DNA from: Leptoclinus maculatus
Lineage: Eukaryota; Chordata; Actinopteri; Perciformes; Stichaeidae
Assembly (NCBI GenBank): GCA_032191485.1
Contig: JAVDOI010000001.1
Span: 34,329,885-34,393,884, forward strand
DNA length: 64,000 nt
Direction: 5' to 3'
The notes under the pieces: generated by a model
Databases searched by the model: none
The model's input: only the letters and a program-made list of their open reading frames with translations
Told to the model about the DNA's origin: nothing
Part shown: positions 24,953-46,432 of the stretch, piece by piece
Layout: each line of letters begins with the position of its first letter
How positions within the stretch are numbered: the stretch's first letter is position 1
Position numbers and translations under genes: made by a program

Positions 24953-25492
24953 CAGAGGTCTTCAACAGGGGGTCCGCGAAATCTTTGGTTGATTAGACAA
25001 TTAAAAAAAAGAATTGCCCCAAACATGAATCTGTCCATTATTTCAATAGTTCAGTATTGTATGCAAGATAACAGGTATGTTTATGCACGACAGTGGCACT
25101 AATAGGCCATCACTAATTTTCGTTTCCACATTTATGTTTAAAATGAAAACGTCAATTTGAATAGCTTGTATGCATGATTATCATGCAATTGACAGACTGT
25201 GTTGATATTGGCATTGGTATCAGTTGACAAGGTACGTTTCTAAATGGCAGTGGCACGGCCACCCTACTCACTGTACCTTGCACATGTTTAAAATAAAAAC
25301 ATGAATATATGAACCTGTGTATTATTTGAAAAGCTTAGTATTGAATGCACAATAAAGAGGTTTGATTATACATGGCACTAGGCCCAGTTTAATATAAAAC
25401 ACAATTTTATACAATATATATAGCCGGGGGTCCCTGATCCATCTCTCTATCAGTTTGGGGGTCCTTGGCCTGAAAAACATTGAAGACCCCTG
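24953..25492. mobile_element. 540-bp non-autonomous hAT element
   Basis: The ends CAGAGGTCTTCAA and TTGAAGACCCCTG form the terminal inverted repeats. A perfect 8-bp target duplication ATCTAAAG flanks it (24945-24952 and 25493-25500). Subterminal sequence GGGGTCCGCGA / GGGGGTCC is typical of abundant vertebrate hAT MITEs. No protein is encoded. Confidence 0.9.
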
Positions 25493-26230
25493 ATCTAAAG
25501 ACAGCCTAATGAAAGATTTTTTTACTGGCATTTCATTATAATTGTATGCTTAATCATTGTCTTGCTGTAAATGTTGATTAAGCTATTTATTCAGCAGCAA
25601 GGTCAGTGTAATTATGCCAGACTCTATGCTCTGTCCCAGTGGAAGAGTCAAAGAGAATTTCCTCCCCAGCACTAAAGAAAGTATCAGTGTAGAATTCATC
25701 TCGATCATTATTCAAATAGCTTTTCTCATGTAAAGAAAATAGTTATTATTACTACTACCAGGATTTTGAAATCCATGAGCCTCAAAGCCACCAAAATCCT
25801 ATAATCATATTCTGTAAACTCTTAAATGTTCTGTAAACAGACCAAAAACATCACAAGAGAGCAAACAAAGTTGATTCATATTCACTTTATTCAGACAGTC
25901 TTGTTTAAAGGATTTCGGAATATTTGCCAATTCCTGGCTTATTTATCAAGATTCATGCCTAGAAATTAATAAACAAAATTATGCAAACTCATTTTTTGCC
26001 TATTTAAGCAATTACAGCGCTTTTTAATACTCCTGATATGGTCCGTCTGCAATATGCATTTTTCAATCGCGTTATTTTCGCGCCCCGTCTATTTCGCTAT
26101 GCAAGTCCGGAAGTGACGTCACTCATTCTAAGCACGGGCACCGGCTTCTTTGTTTGTATTGTACATTGACCATATTGTTAGTCACTCAGCCGATAAATCG
26201 ATCAGTTAGGAGGTCTTTGTCACCGAAATA

Positions 26231-26569
26231 ATGGTTCACTGTGTAGCCTGGGGGTGTAATAGTGATTTTAAGAAAGGATCAGGCATACGTTTTTTTGGTT
26301 TCCCCTCGGAGAAAGACAAGAAACGGAGGAAAATCTGGGTCGATAGATGCCGGCGTGGTGAGCAGAACTGGCAGCCGAGTAAGACGGCAAAACTCTGCTC
26401 TCTTCATTTTGAAAATACTTGTTATGTGAAAGACCCAGACATGTTGACAAAATACGATTATGGGAAGTTCAAGTTGTCACTGAATCCCGATGCCGTGCCG
26501 ACCATTTTTGCTAGCATACGACCTGGAGATCCCGAAAAAATAGCAGCCGGGACCGGGAAGGAAAAGTGA
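26231..26569 (+). CDS. THAP zinc-finger protein of a DNA transposon
   Basis: An uninterrupted single-exon ORF of 112 aa that is almost entirely a THAP domain. It has the C2CH zinc ligands (CVAWGC near residues 4-9, then CSLH near 56-59), the invariant tryptophan in KIWVDRC, and the closing AVPTIF motif. THAP domains bind DNA sequence-specifically and occur in P-element and Kolobok transposases and in host THAP genes. After the domain only about 20 residues follow, so no catalytic domain is attached unless it is spliced on. It lies inside terminal inverted repeats, so it is a transposon gene rather than a host gene. Confidence 0.85.
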   Translation: MVHCVAWGCNSDFKKGSGIRFFGFPSEKDKKRRKIWVDRCRRGEQNWQPSKTAKLCSLHFENTCYVKDPDMLTKYDYGKFKLSLNPDAVPTIFASIRPGDPEKIAAGTGKEK

Positions 26570-26654
26570 GGCAGTCTGACAGACGTACGCTCGTGTTGAA
26601 AATCATCGATTATAATCGGACAATAGTATAGCAAACAATCCGATCACATAGTAG

Positions 26655-26919
26655 CTATTTTGTTTGACAAATATACGCATTGGAATCGTTTTTAAAACAA
26701 CGAATTACATTTTTATTCACTAAATTACAAATTCGTGTAGCGACATCCGTTTCCTGGTTCGAGAGATCGGCTACACTTCTCTCGTCACCGGACGCTTCTT
26801 CCGTGTCACTCTCGCTTTGATCTGAATCAAAATGTGCCGGACAATCCCTTGCCAGAGGTTCGAATTGGTATGGTGCTATATCTAAATCGAAATCAAGAGA
26901 AATATCCGCGCCCTCCATC
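26655..26919 (-). CDS. Acidic ORF of the TTAA transposon, convergent to THAP
   Basis: An open frame from the ATG at 26917-26919 (longer in-frame starts exist up to 27080). It begins MEGADISLDFDLDIAPYQFE then PLARD, followed by an aspartate/glutamate/serine-rich stretch. The PYxFEP-type opening resembles the start of fish proteins with the cysteine-rich P2X7 C-terminal-like domain, but the cysteine motif itself is not present in this frame. It may be a first exon or a truncated gene. The function is unknown and the family suggestion comes from memory of similar sequences. Confidence 0.45.
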
Positions 26920-27744
26920 GTGCTGTCTTCACTACGACTATGTGTTGCACTGTACACAGCGTGTGTACTCCCACAGGCAGTTAGAATAAATGACGTCACA
27001 GCTTCACAGCTAGTCACGTGACCTATTAGCTCATTATCTCGAAGTCGGCCGACAGGTACTCGCGTTGGGGGCACATTCATAAGCCGATTTTAGCACTTTA
27101 CTGGTGTCTGATCGATCTGAGTCAAGGCATGATGTTAATTTATGGATATTATTTCCCAAAAATGTCCCAAATATGTAAATATTCCGAAATCCTTTAAACT
27201 TCTTGGCAGAGGAATATTGAATTTGTGGATTCTTGCTCAAAAAGTCTCAGACATAGAATACAAGCAGACCTGGTAAAACAGATGGATACACTGAGAGCAC
27301 AGGTGACCGAGTGTTATTATGTGGTGTATCTACATGTATTTGGTAGCTAGAATCAAGCATCCTGTGAAATATCTCTTGAGTATATTAAAAAATGTTTCGT
27401 AGAAGTTTGCATACAACAGCAGATCACACATGATTTCCTGATCAAATGCTATCCATTTATCGTCTGGGTGACCTTACAATCACTCGAGGAGGACGCAGCA
27501 AATATGATCCCAAACGTGTAAGAAATACAAAAGGAAAAAAAGAAGCATTTGTCATCCTTTACCAGTCGTTACCATGTAACTGAGACAAGAAGATTTCCCT
27601 TAACGAAAGCAACACTCAAACCTTTGACAGACTCAACATTGATAAAACAAAAGGTTGCAGGCTCCACCGATGACCACAGTGAGGTAAAGGCTCCTACTCC
27701 AGATGGACTCCTGCACAGATGTGACAGCAGGAGTGGTCCTGTCA

Positions 27745-37584
<9,840 letters not shown>

Positions 37585-38650
37585 GTTGTAGATGCTGCTC
37601 TCAGAAAGATCAAATGACGCGCACGCGCCGCAAAAACGCGAGATCTTGATGGTGCGTTTGGGTGGCTGTCGGAAATCCGTAAACGGGAAAGAGTGAGTAT
37701 CTTCTTCTTCTTCTTCTGTGTTTTTTAACGGCAGCTTGCATCCTTTTTTGTTGCATTACTGCCATCTTCCGGTTTCAGTCACTTCTATGTTCCCAACTAC
37801 TACATTTTCCCCATCAGACCAGTTTCTCTCAAAAAATGTGTAAAGCACCTTCTTCCCAGACTACTAGATCCCCACTCTATTATATTTTTCAACTCTCTTC
37901 CTCGTCTCTGCATTTCTCTCATCATGACCCTTCTTTCTGAGCTGTGTCTACTACAGGAGGTGAAAGAGTGAGTATACTTCAATAAAATACAATTATATCC
38001 ACAGTACCACAAAATAAAATCGCTTGTGGACCATTGGAGGTTGTACTTTTGTGTGTGTGTATAATCTGGCTGGTCAACAGGTAATTTTGACCTGAAGAAG
38101 TGCTAATAGAAATATTAGAGTTAGTAACAGCTTCAAATTCAGCATAAACGTTTGTCTTTATTTTAAACAGACACGCGTTAAAACTCACAAATAATTATTA
38201 GACTTTAGCTCGTTTTCAAGCTTTCAATTTATCTAAAGTCTGGATCAAATCTCAAATTGGTTTTCACAATCACTTGAAAATGTAATGATACTCATTTAGT
38301 TTAACTAAACATCAACTTCATTAATGCTGATCTACTTCAAGTGCCACACACGCCACGAGATAATAAAAGATGTAGAAAGATTTTTTTTCCTTCTTTAAAA
38401 AATACTATTTCATGGGTCAAGGTGCAGCCTGAACAGATGAGTTTTCAACCTGTGACGGAAGATGTGTAAAGTTTCTGCCGTCCTGATGTCAGTGGGAGAC
38501 TGAGCTCCCACTGAGATGTGTTCTTTGATTGCGACTTTTACTTTTGTAAAGATCTACAATTCAACTGTGATGACACTTCTTATGTAAGATCATTTATCAG
38601 GTGGGCATTCAATGTGGTTATTAAGGCCTCAACCAGTTTAAATGTGCATG
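37585..38650. other. kars1 promoter side and intergenic sequence
   Basis: The first roughly 100 bases upstream of the kars1 ATG are G+C-rich with CpGs, as for a housekeeping promoter. No divergent gene was recognised; terf2ip, the neighbour I recall in human, is absent here. A (TTC)n run lies at about 37702-37715. A stretch at 38235-38310 is repeated, diverged, at 39794-39870. Confidence 0.5.
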
Positions 38651-38658
38651 TCACAACT

Positions 38659-39770
38659 TCAAATCCAACATGAACCGTAGGGTTTCAGAACTCTAATGAT
38701 GTAAAAACAGACCACTTTACTTCCTCTTCTGTCCAATTTTACACAGATACACCTTAAAGCTGATATCAAAGAATCAAACAACACAGGACATGATGTTTGT
38801 CTGTCTTTTGGGTCATTCCGCTTGATCCAAATCCACTGGCTGCTTCTTTCAGCCACCTCTGAGATTGCCTTGATGGTCTGAGGCAGAGCCTGACCGTGGC
38901 TTCCCAGCTCTTTCAACACTCTGATGGTCGAAGAAGCCACAAATCCTCTGCATCCCACTTCCACTGGACAGTTTTTTGTGTTCCAGCCGCGCTGCTTTGC
39001 TTCTGCTGCAAGCTCTGCATAGCGTAGCTTCTTACGTTCATAGGCCTCTTCAAGCGCGTTCTCCCATGGGACTGTGAGCTCTATGATGTACACAGTCTTC
39101 AGTGAAGGGGACCAGAGTACCAGGTCTGGCCTGAGGTTGGTGGAAGCAATCTCTGGAGGAAAGGTCAATTGCTGGCCGATGTCTACCAGCATCTTCCAGT
39201 GGCGGGCCATGATTAAGTGTCCCGTTTCTCGCTCGGTGGAAGGATTTTTGCTGTTGCCTTCATGGGATTGGCTACTCTCGGGGGCAAGGAGTTGGTCGCA
39301 CACCGCTTGATGTCAATCGCTGATGCCAGGCTTTTGAGGACCTGGTTGTGCCGCCAGGTATATCTGCCTTGCGTGAGGCTGGTCTTGCAGCTTACCATGA
39401 TGTGTTTGAGAGTCGCTGGAGTTGGGCAGAGGGCACAGGTTGGGTCTTCACCATACCACTGATGGAGATTCTTTGGTGATGGAAGCACGTCATAAGTAGC
39501 TCTGATGATAAAGCTAATTTTTGTTGCTTCCATTTCCCATAGTTCCCTCCAGCTGATCTTTCTCCTCTCCACACCTTCCCACCGCATCCATTGTCCCTGT
39601 TTCACGAGAGAGACAGCCTTCGCACTTCTTGCGACCTCCTCCTGTCGGCGCACCTCCTCGACCACCAATGTTCTCCGTTCTGACGTTGTGGCCTTTCGCC
39701 AAGTTGGTTCACTTGCCGTCAGGCCGAGGCCTCCTCTTCCCTGCTGAACTTGCCCCAAATTGTACAGCAA
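38659..39770 (-). pseudogene. 5'-truncated RLE-type non-LTR retrotransposon ORF end, frameshifted
   Basis: Two overlapping minus-strand frames (39213-39770 and 38659-39303) together cover the C terminus of a reverse-transcriptase polyprotein. The first carries a CCHC knuckle (CALC, seven residues, H, four residues, C in the stretch DPTCALCPTPATLKHIMVSC). The second carries the restriction-like endonuclease signature RPDLVLW...IIELTVPWE followed by AYERKKLRYAELA. This arrangement marks R2/R4/NeSL-type elements that cut with a PD-(D/E)XK-like nuclease. The reverse-transcriptase core is absent (5' truncation) and one frameshift lies between about 39215 and 39303, so it is inactive. Confidence 0.82.
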
Positions 39771-40399
39771 ATTTCTAAGTGTAAAAAGTATGATAAGTCT
39801 GGATCAAATCTCACATGGGTTTTTAAAATCACTTAAATGCATTTTTTTCTCATTTGGTTTAGCACAAGAAATAAATGATGCCTGAATAAAAGAAGTGTTA
39901 AACAGGACACATGCTGTAGCTTACAGTAAATTGTATATGAATGATAGCAGGATGAAGGAGCCAGAGGTGATGTCCTCATGCAGCTGTGGCATAACTGTCA
40001 TCTTTTGGTTTCCAACTTGAAGTTCATTTTTTAAATTAAGTCAAAGCTCGGTTTAGGTGTTATATTTTCCTGTGTGGTAACATTTTTTTTTTACATTTTC
40101 TGTATATTGTATATTCACATCTGATTGCAATTCTTGATTATTAAAATAAAACATAAATGTCAAGCTTTCTCATTATTTATGTGAAGCATAGCACAGTCTG
40201 TGGGAGGAGGGAACATTTCTCAACAACCAAAAATAAATGTTGTTCACAAGCTGTAATGAAGTGGGTAACTTTCACAATATTTGTCTTAGAAGATATGACA
40301 TATGAGCGCGTGCATTTCTGTAAAAAATACATGAACCCACCAGCCATCAGTCACGGGCCAACATCTTTAGCTGTGTCAGAGCAGGTGCTTTGGCACGGT

Positions 40400-42158
40400 A
40401 TCAATTAAAACTAAAATCACATATTTCTGAATCAATGTGTATCCTCATCCCCCCAGCTTACACCAAAAACATGAAATAAAAGCTCAGGGGCCCAACATTT
40501 AAAGAATATATGTTTAATATAGATAGCAGCAAGTTTACAGAAATGTAATTGCAATATAATTAAAAACATCCCGACAAAAGCCAAATATTAAGAAAGCTTC
40601 CCCCCCCCCCCCAAGGCTGATTATTTGACAGTTGTTCACATAGTTGGGAACAAAATGGCAAAATGTCCCCCTTGCTGTTTCCAGGACTAAACAGGCTGTT
40701 TACTAGAAGAGTGGTTCACTTATGTTGGGAGTGAAGATACTTTAAAGATGTTACAGAAATGTGGAGTAAGCAAATGGATTTAGGACAATAATTAAAACAG
40801 ACTGAACAAATCAGGGACAAATGTTCTGCAGAATTTGTAATTGACATCGTTCCTAAATTACAGGACAAAACAATTCTTGTATGAATTGACTTTTACTGTG
40901 AGAATGACATCCTGGTAACTCTGTGAGAAATCTGCATATTAGGAACCACTGCACCAGTAAACACTAAGCCTGGATCCACAAACTCTACAAGCAAGAAGGC
41001 AATATAGATGACTGAAAAACAATTAGTGAGCCTTGTTTCACACACACACACACACACAAAAACATGACTGAGATGGTTGTTGAGAAGAAAAATTTGCATT
41101 TTAACTGATTAAAATATTTAAAATCGGTTTCAGGCGACAATGAAAGCAAAGCAAATATTTCAACAAGCAACATAAATAATAGAAAGAACATCTACTTTGG
41201 TTTCTCCTTTTTGTCGAAAACAGGAGATGCTATTTAGAAAAATATATATTCAAAAACTAACAGATCTACATTTACAGTATATTAGCTGCATAGCAGTTTC
41301 AGGGAAAATTTGTCTGCATCTACGTTGTATAACATAAATGCAATGATACTTCAGTACAAACAAGTTAGATGCATGACAGAAATTGCACTACACATTTATC
41401 TGGTCACTGTTGTCGAGCATTTAAAGCACATTTAAAGTCTTATGGCTTAAAACATTGTAGTTAATGAGAACTAATCATCCCTGGCAGAACCAGCAAGGTG
41501 TTAAACAGGCAACAACATCTGGTCGCTACTACATCACCTCCTCAAGGCACATGCACGATATCTACTAATGTCTAAAGTGACATTTTAGGGGGAAACACCT
41601 GTGATGGCAGATTCAATTTGTTTATATTAAATGAATGGGTAATGTTAAAAGAAACAGAGTCTGTAGCATCTGAAGGAAATATGGGAACTTTTATCAACCA
41701 TCCCCCTCTTTTACATAGTTAGTAGTGACCGTATAATGAGTCACTCTTTTATATATTTCTGATCTCCAGTTACATTGTAAATACACAAATGAGGAAACTG
41801 TAATTTCAAAAAAGTAATTACCTCCACAGCATGTGTATAACAGAACATTGTTAGTGAGACATTTACAGGCATCCTACATAATCACATCAGTTCTATATTC
41901 ATAGTAAAAATACTGAACTTTGTTGGTCCTGTTTTGAGGGATTAAAACCTGTTTAACCATTTGGTCAAGAGGGAATACAAGGCCAGGGGTCCAATAATAG
42001 GCCTTGAGCAAGCACCCGATAAGTACATTAAGTTGTGTATTATTACAATATCAAAAGATAACTGTGCAAAGGAATGTACATGTTATTCATGGTCTACAAT
42101 CTCATTTAAATGCATCACCACCATCTTCCCAAGGTGCCAGTTACAGTATCAGCCGTGT

Positions 42159-42190
<32 letters not shown>

Positions 42191-45100
42191 TACAGATCAA
42201 TACAGAAAATATCTTAACACAACTGATAAAGGAAAACAATTTAGATAATAAACAACACACAAATAAATTAGATATGCTTCTCCGAAGAGAGAGACTGGTA
42301 CTACACAGATTAAAATAAAAAATAAAAAAGATCTAAACTTAGCAAAACAAACAAATAGAAATAAAATCATAAATACTCAAGACTGGAAAATCTTAGTTCT
42401 TCTATTTCACAAGTTGAAGAAAGCCGATCACAGATAGCTCTTTTCTCCAACGTCAGGTTTCCTTCAGGAGTAGGGTCCCTTTAAAAAACACCCACAACCG
42501 TTCAGACTCGTACTTCCTCAAATCACATTAGTCAAGTTTACATAATCTCCATCATAACTGACTTTAAAGTGTATAAAATGTAACGTGTGTATGTGTTTCT
42601 ACCAATCTGTACATAGAAAACAAGACAACGACGGAGGCCTTAAACTGAGCTAATTCTGTCATCATCAGAGACCAGCCCCTCGTTCATGCACACACTTACA
42701 GGGAAACTAAACACGACACAAACGTGTGTTTCTTTCCCAAAACAACACAACAAACCAACGGAAAGAAAAGTGTGGCAATCGTGACTAACAATGAAACCAT
42801 CTATGTCTATGTTTTTCTTCAGAAATAAATGGAAAATAAAAGCTCACGAGCCATAAAACTGGCCTGTCATCAGGATTTAAGCAAAGCAAGATTTTAGTCA
42901 AACTTTGGTCCTGAGGCCACTGGCCGACTCCAGGCGACTGCATTTACAAGAAAACGTATAAAATGGGCACCGTTACTGCATGTTAATACCTTAACCTGGA
43001 TGAGATGTATAATGTACAGTTTGCTTCTCTTCTACATTCACTAAATCAGTCACATTAATAAAACTGGTAAAAAAAAGGCTCTTTTCTAGCTGATTTAAGA
43101 ATACTATTCCAGTTCATTGCGTGCCTGACGCAGAATGATGCAATCAAAATGACACTAAAACACATAATATTAATAATATACTATATTAAATTCCACTCTA
43201 TCTACTATAGATGTGTTTGATTTAGAGTTATATGTCAACTGAAATAATATTATTTGAATAAAAATGTCTCGATCCACATTTTGAGGAATAAATAATGTTT
43301 TGGGAATGAATAGTTGAAAGTTGTAACAGCATGTTTTAAAATGTATCTTCTTCACTGTAAACAATGAGGAAGAGGCTGACAAAAAAACCCACCACCTCCT
43401 GTGGGACTGTACCGTACCCTCGATGAGTAAAGTGGTCACAAAGAACAGCATCGTAACGTGCTGAACATACATGTAAAAAGAAAAGTCTCAGCCAATATTT
43501 GTTTTATTTGTTTCTATTTTTCTATCATATTTCTACCACCACACTTTCTTAAAAGATTCTTTGTAATGTATTAAAAGGAGAATCTGCTCTAAAAAGTAGC
43601 AAACTGACACAGTTTGGTTTGGATGAATACAGACTAAATGTTAGCCTGAAAACGTTTGCTTATCTATATCACAAAGTGTCATCTGCACCCTGTGGTGGAG
43701 ATGGTAAAGGATCTCATACTGAAAGATATGTTTCACAGACAGAGATGGGCAGTATTTCTATTACTTTTGAGTATTTTGTAATTTGTATTTGATAGGGCCG
43801 ATAATAAATCTAACGTAATTTGTAACAAAATACTTTAGAGTGGAGTAATTTTGTATTTAAAATACTCAAAATACTTTCTCCACGAATCAAAAAACAGTTC
43901 ATGAGTTCAGTCTTCAGATCTTCAAGTTCAACGGATTGTCTGTCAAGGTAAATATTGTATCTGAGTGTGACAGATGTCAACTAGCTTGATGTATAATTGA
44001 TGTCTGGGTCTGGCTACATAGCCTATTGTACATGGTGATGGTTATAATATCAAGCTAGCGATCGATGCTAACATGCTAATGACGCTAGCATGCTGTCTAG
44101 GCTAGTGCATAGCCAGTGTTTAGCAAGTTAACTTATCAGTCGAGTAGCTAGCTATAGGAAGAGGGAGATTGGGAGCTTAATGTTCATGATAACCTTATCA
44201 AGAGACATCTGACCATCTAATCTTGCACTGTATTACAAGTTATGCTGGATCTTCTCAATGTGAATGTCATAATGCCATATATATATAGTTCACAGTTAGC
44301 CAGGCTGTGACAGTAATGTCCATTTGTTAAAAAAAACAAAAAAACATTAAATATCCAATTTATTTTATTTAAAAGGCATATTATGAAAGTATTCTTAGTT
44401 TTATTATTTCATACATTCTACAGTTGGCCAGGTGGACAACATGTCTGTACAGTAATTTATTTAGGCTCTTTACCTGTGTACAACTGGTTTTAATTCTACA
44501 TTTTGCTTTTATAGTATACATAGGCCTAATGTGTGATGCTATTCATATGTGATGAATATATTCTTGTTGATACAAAGCCAAGTGTATGGGCTGTTAAGTC
44601 CCATTAATAAAATATATATATACATAATCAATGAAGTTTGTTGTCTTTTAATAGCTTTGCTTAGTTACACTGTCATTCTGTGACAGTTCTTCCTTTTTGT
44701 GGGGTTCACCAGAGCTTTGTGTACAGTATATAGCCCAAACCTGAATGCTCTGCTATACCAAATTGTGAGAAAACGGAAAATCCAGAAAAAAGTATTTCCT
44801 ATATTTTAAATACAAAATACATGTATTGTATTTTGTTACATGTTCTGGCAACAGTATTTTGTATTTTATTTTAATACATTTATTTGAGGGGTATTTTGTA
44901 TCAAAATACATTTTGATGTATTTTTGCCCATCCCTGTTCACAGCTGGAGGTGAGCTTCACTGCAGAGCCACACAGACAGCTGTTGGCTGAACTTCAAATA
45001 TTCTTTACAGGTATTACTGCAACAAACTGGTCTCGACAAGACTAGATCTAATTTATCCAGGCCTCTTGTAGATAGCAACAAAATGCCACAATACTTTAGT

Positions 45101-46193
45101 CATACACCTACTGAGCACAGCTTCTTTCTATATCATTAATGAAAACCAAAGTCACTTTGTCGCCTATCAGAGACAGCTTGAGTGAATATATTCATATTAT
45201 CAGGTGCAAGCTAGCTGCTACAACATTTAAACAATCAGCACCCACATATAAGGCACTTGTTTGGGATTACACATCAGATTAGTGTAGAACACTTTTCCAC
45301 TTTCTTCTACCTCTCATTTCTCTGCCTCATCTCTAACCTTCTTTCAATACACTTTCTGCACCGTTGGGTGAAAATAATTTCAAACCACGTCAACTACCTT
45401 CCACATCATCGATGTATTCAACGATACATACCACAGTCTGTCGAAACCTTGCTGCTAACCGCACACTCCCCCTTCCATGCAACAAAAATATAAAACGAGT
45501 ATTAAAGGGAACACTATTCATGGAAACCACAAGACACTTTGGAGACTTTAGAAAAACGGCACAAGAACCAAGAAATGCTGCAGATGACATCACTGACAAT
45601 CTATCTACAGATACACACTAAACTTCACAAGTTAAATGAATAACAAGACCACTAAGTTACTGTACTTCTGGAGGAAAAGTACACCAAACAAAGCACCAAA
45701 TGGTGTTTCCTCTAAGTAATGACAATTTGCCTGTTCTCACCTGGAGTCCATCTAATTCTCCACATTTGTTACAATGGGGAGTCAGTCAGTCATGAAGTCA
45801 ATAAGAGATTTTTTACTTTTCTTGGCCAGCCCACTCAGCAAAGAAATTCATAGTTCACTGTCTGGATATTGATTTGTCCAGTTTGTCCTTAATAATGAGA
45901 TATCATTCATGACACTCTGGAGAACAATCACGAGAGGAGGAGACTGACTAAGCAAGGACAGCAACACCTTCACTACTCTTTCCTGATGAATCCTCAGTCT
46001 TAAAGTAAACCGGATATTGTGTTAGGGCAGAAAAATAAGAAGAGTTCAGATTTAAGAACATAATATTCGGTTTGTCTCAAATTTCATGATGCAGGGCTAA
46101 TTCACAACTATTTTACTGCATGTACGGTAGTAGTGTTTTGTCTGTTTTTCTACATTTTACAATTATTCTACATATAAAAATTAAATGACGAGG
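40400..46193 (-). other. nfat5: Probable nfat5 3' UTR and downstream flank
   Basis: No coding exon was recognised in the 5.8 kb after the nfat5 stop. NFAT5 mRNAs in vertebrates have long 3' UTRs, so much of this may be transcribed; I could not fix the poly(A) site. It includes a C-run (40601-40612), a CA repeat (41039-41058), a GT/G run (42155-42189) and a hAT insertion (43740-44936). Confidence 0.4.
43740..44936. mobile_element. 1.2-kb non-autonomous hAT element
   Basis: The left end CAGAGATGGGCAGTA and right end TTTTTGCCCATCCCTG are inverted repeats of the common vertebrate type CAGGGATGGGCAA. The flanks TTCACAGA (43732-43739) and TTCACAGC (44937-44944) agree at 7 of 8 bases, as expected for an aged hAT duplication. 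Subterminal regions are dense in TATTTTGTA-like motifs. No transposase frame remains. Confidence 0.85.
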
Positions 46194-46432
46194 TTAGTAC
46201 GAGCGAGCTAAGTTGCTGCCGGACTCGTGCAGGCTGACCATCAGGTCATCCATCTTCTCCATGTTCTGAGAGGCAGTCATGCTGTTCTGCACGGGCCCAG
46301 ACTGAGACAGGGACTGGCTGAGCAGAGACTGGATGTGCGCATCGCTCTCTCTTTGGTTCTGACCAGACTGGCTGATGGCTATAATCTGATCTGACAGCGT
46401 GTTTCCAGGAGTATTCATCAGCTGGTCACATT
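46194..46432 (-). CDS. nfat5: nfat5 last coding exon
   Basis: Encodes the conserved C terminus, reading [20 protein letters not shown] at the exon junction and ending [22 protein letters not shown]. The end pattern (N-EK-D-L-VSL) matches the human protein terminus as I recall it. The acceptor is CCCTGCAG before 46432; the codon is split G/AA with the previous exon. Confidence 0.93.

Larger units (their letters stand above)
25909..27193. mobile_element. TTAA-target DNA transposon carrying a THAP gene (Kolobok-like)
   Basis: A 17-bp perfect terminal inverted repeat AGGATTTCGGAATATTT begins at 25909; its complement ends at 27193. Both are flanked by TTAA (25905-25908 and 27194-27197). Inside are a plus-strand THAP-domain ORF and a convergent minus-strand acidic ORF, and no DDE transposase was recognised. 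TTAA targets plus a THAP domain fit the Kolobok superfamily; piggyBac is the alternative but lacks THAP. The two ORFs are intact, suggesting a fairly recent insertion. Confidence 0.72.

Noticed and set aside
37585..38400. A divergent terf2ip gene sharing the kars1 promoter, as I recall for mammals
   Set aside because: No reading frame or exon on the plus strand resembles its BRCT or Myb domains.
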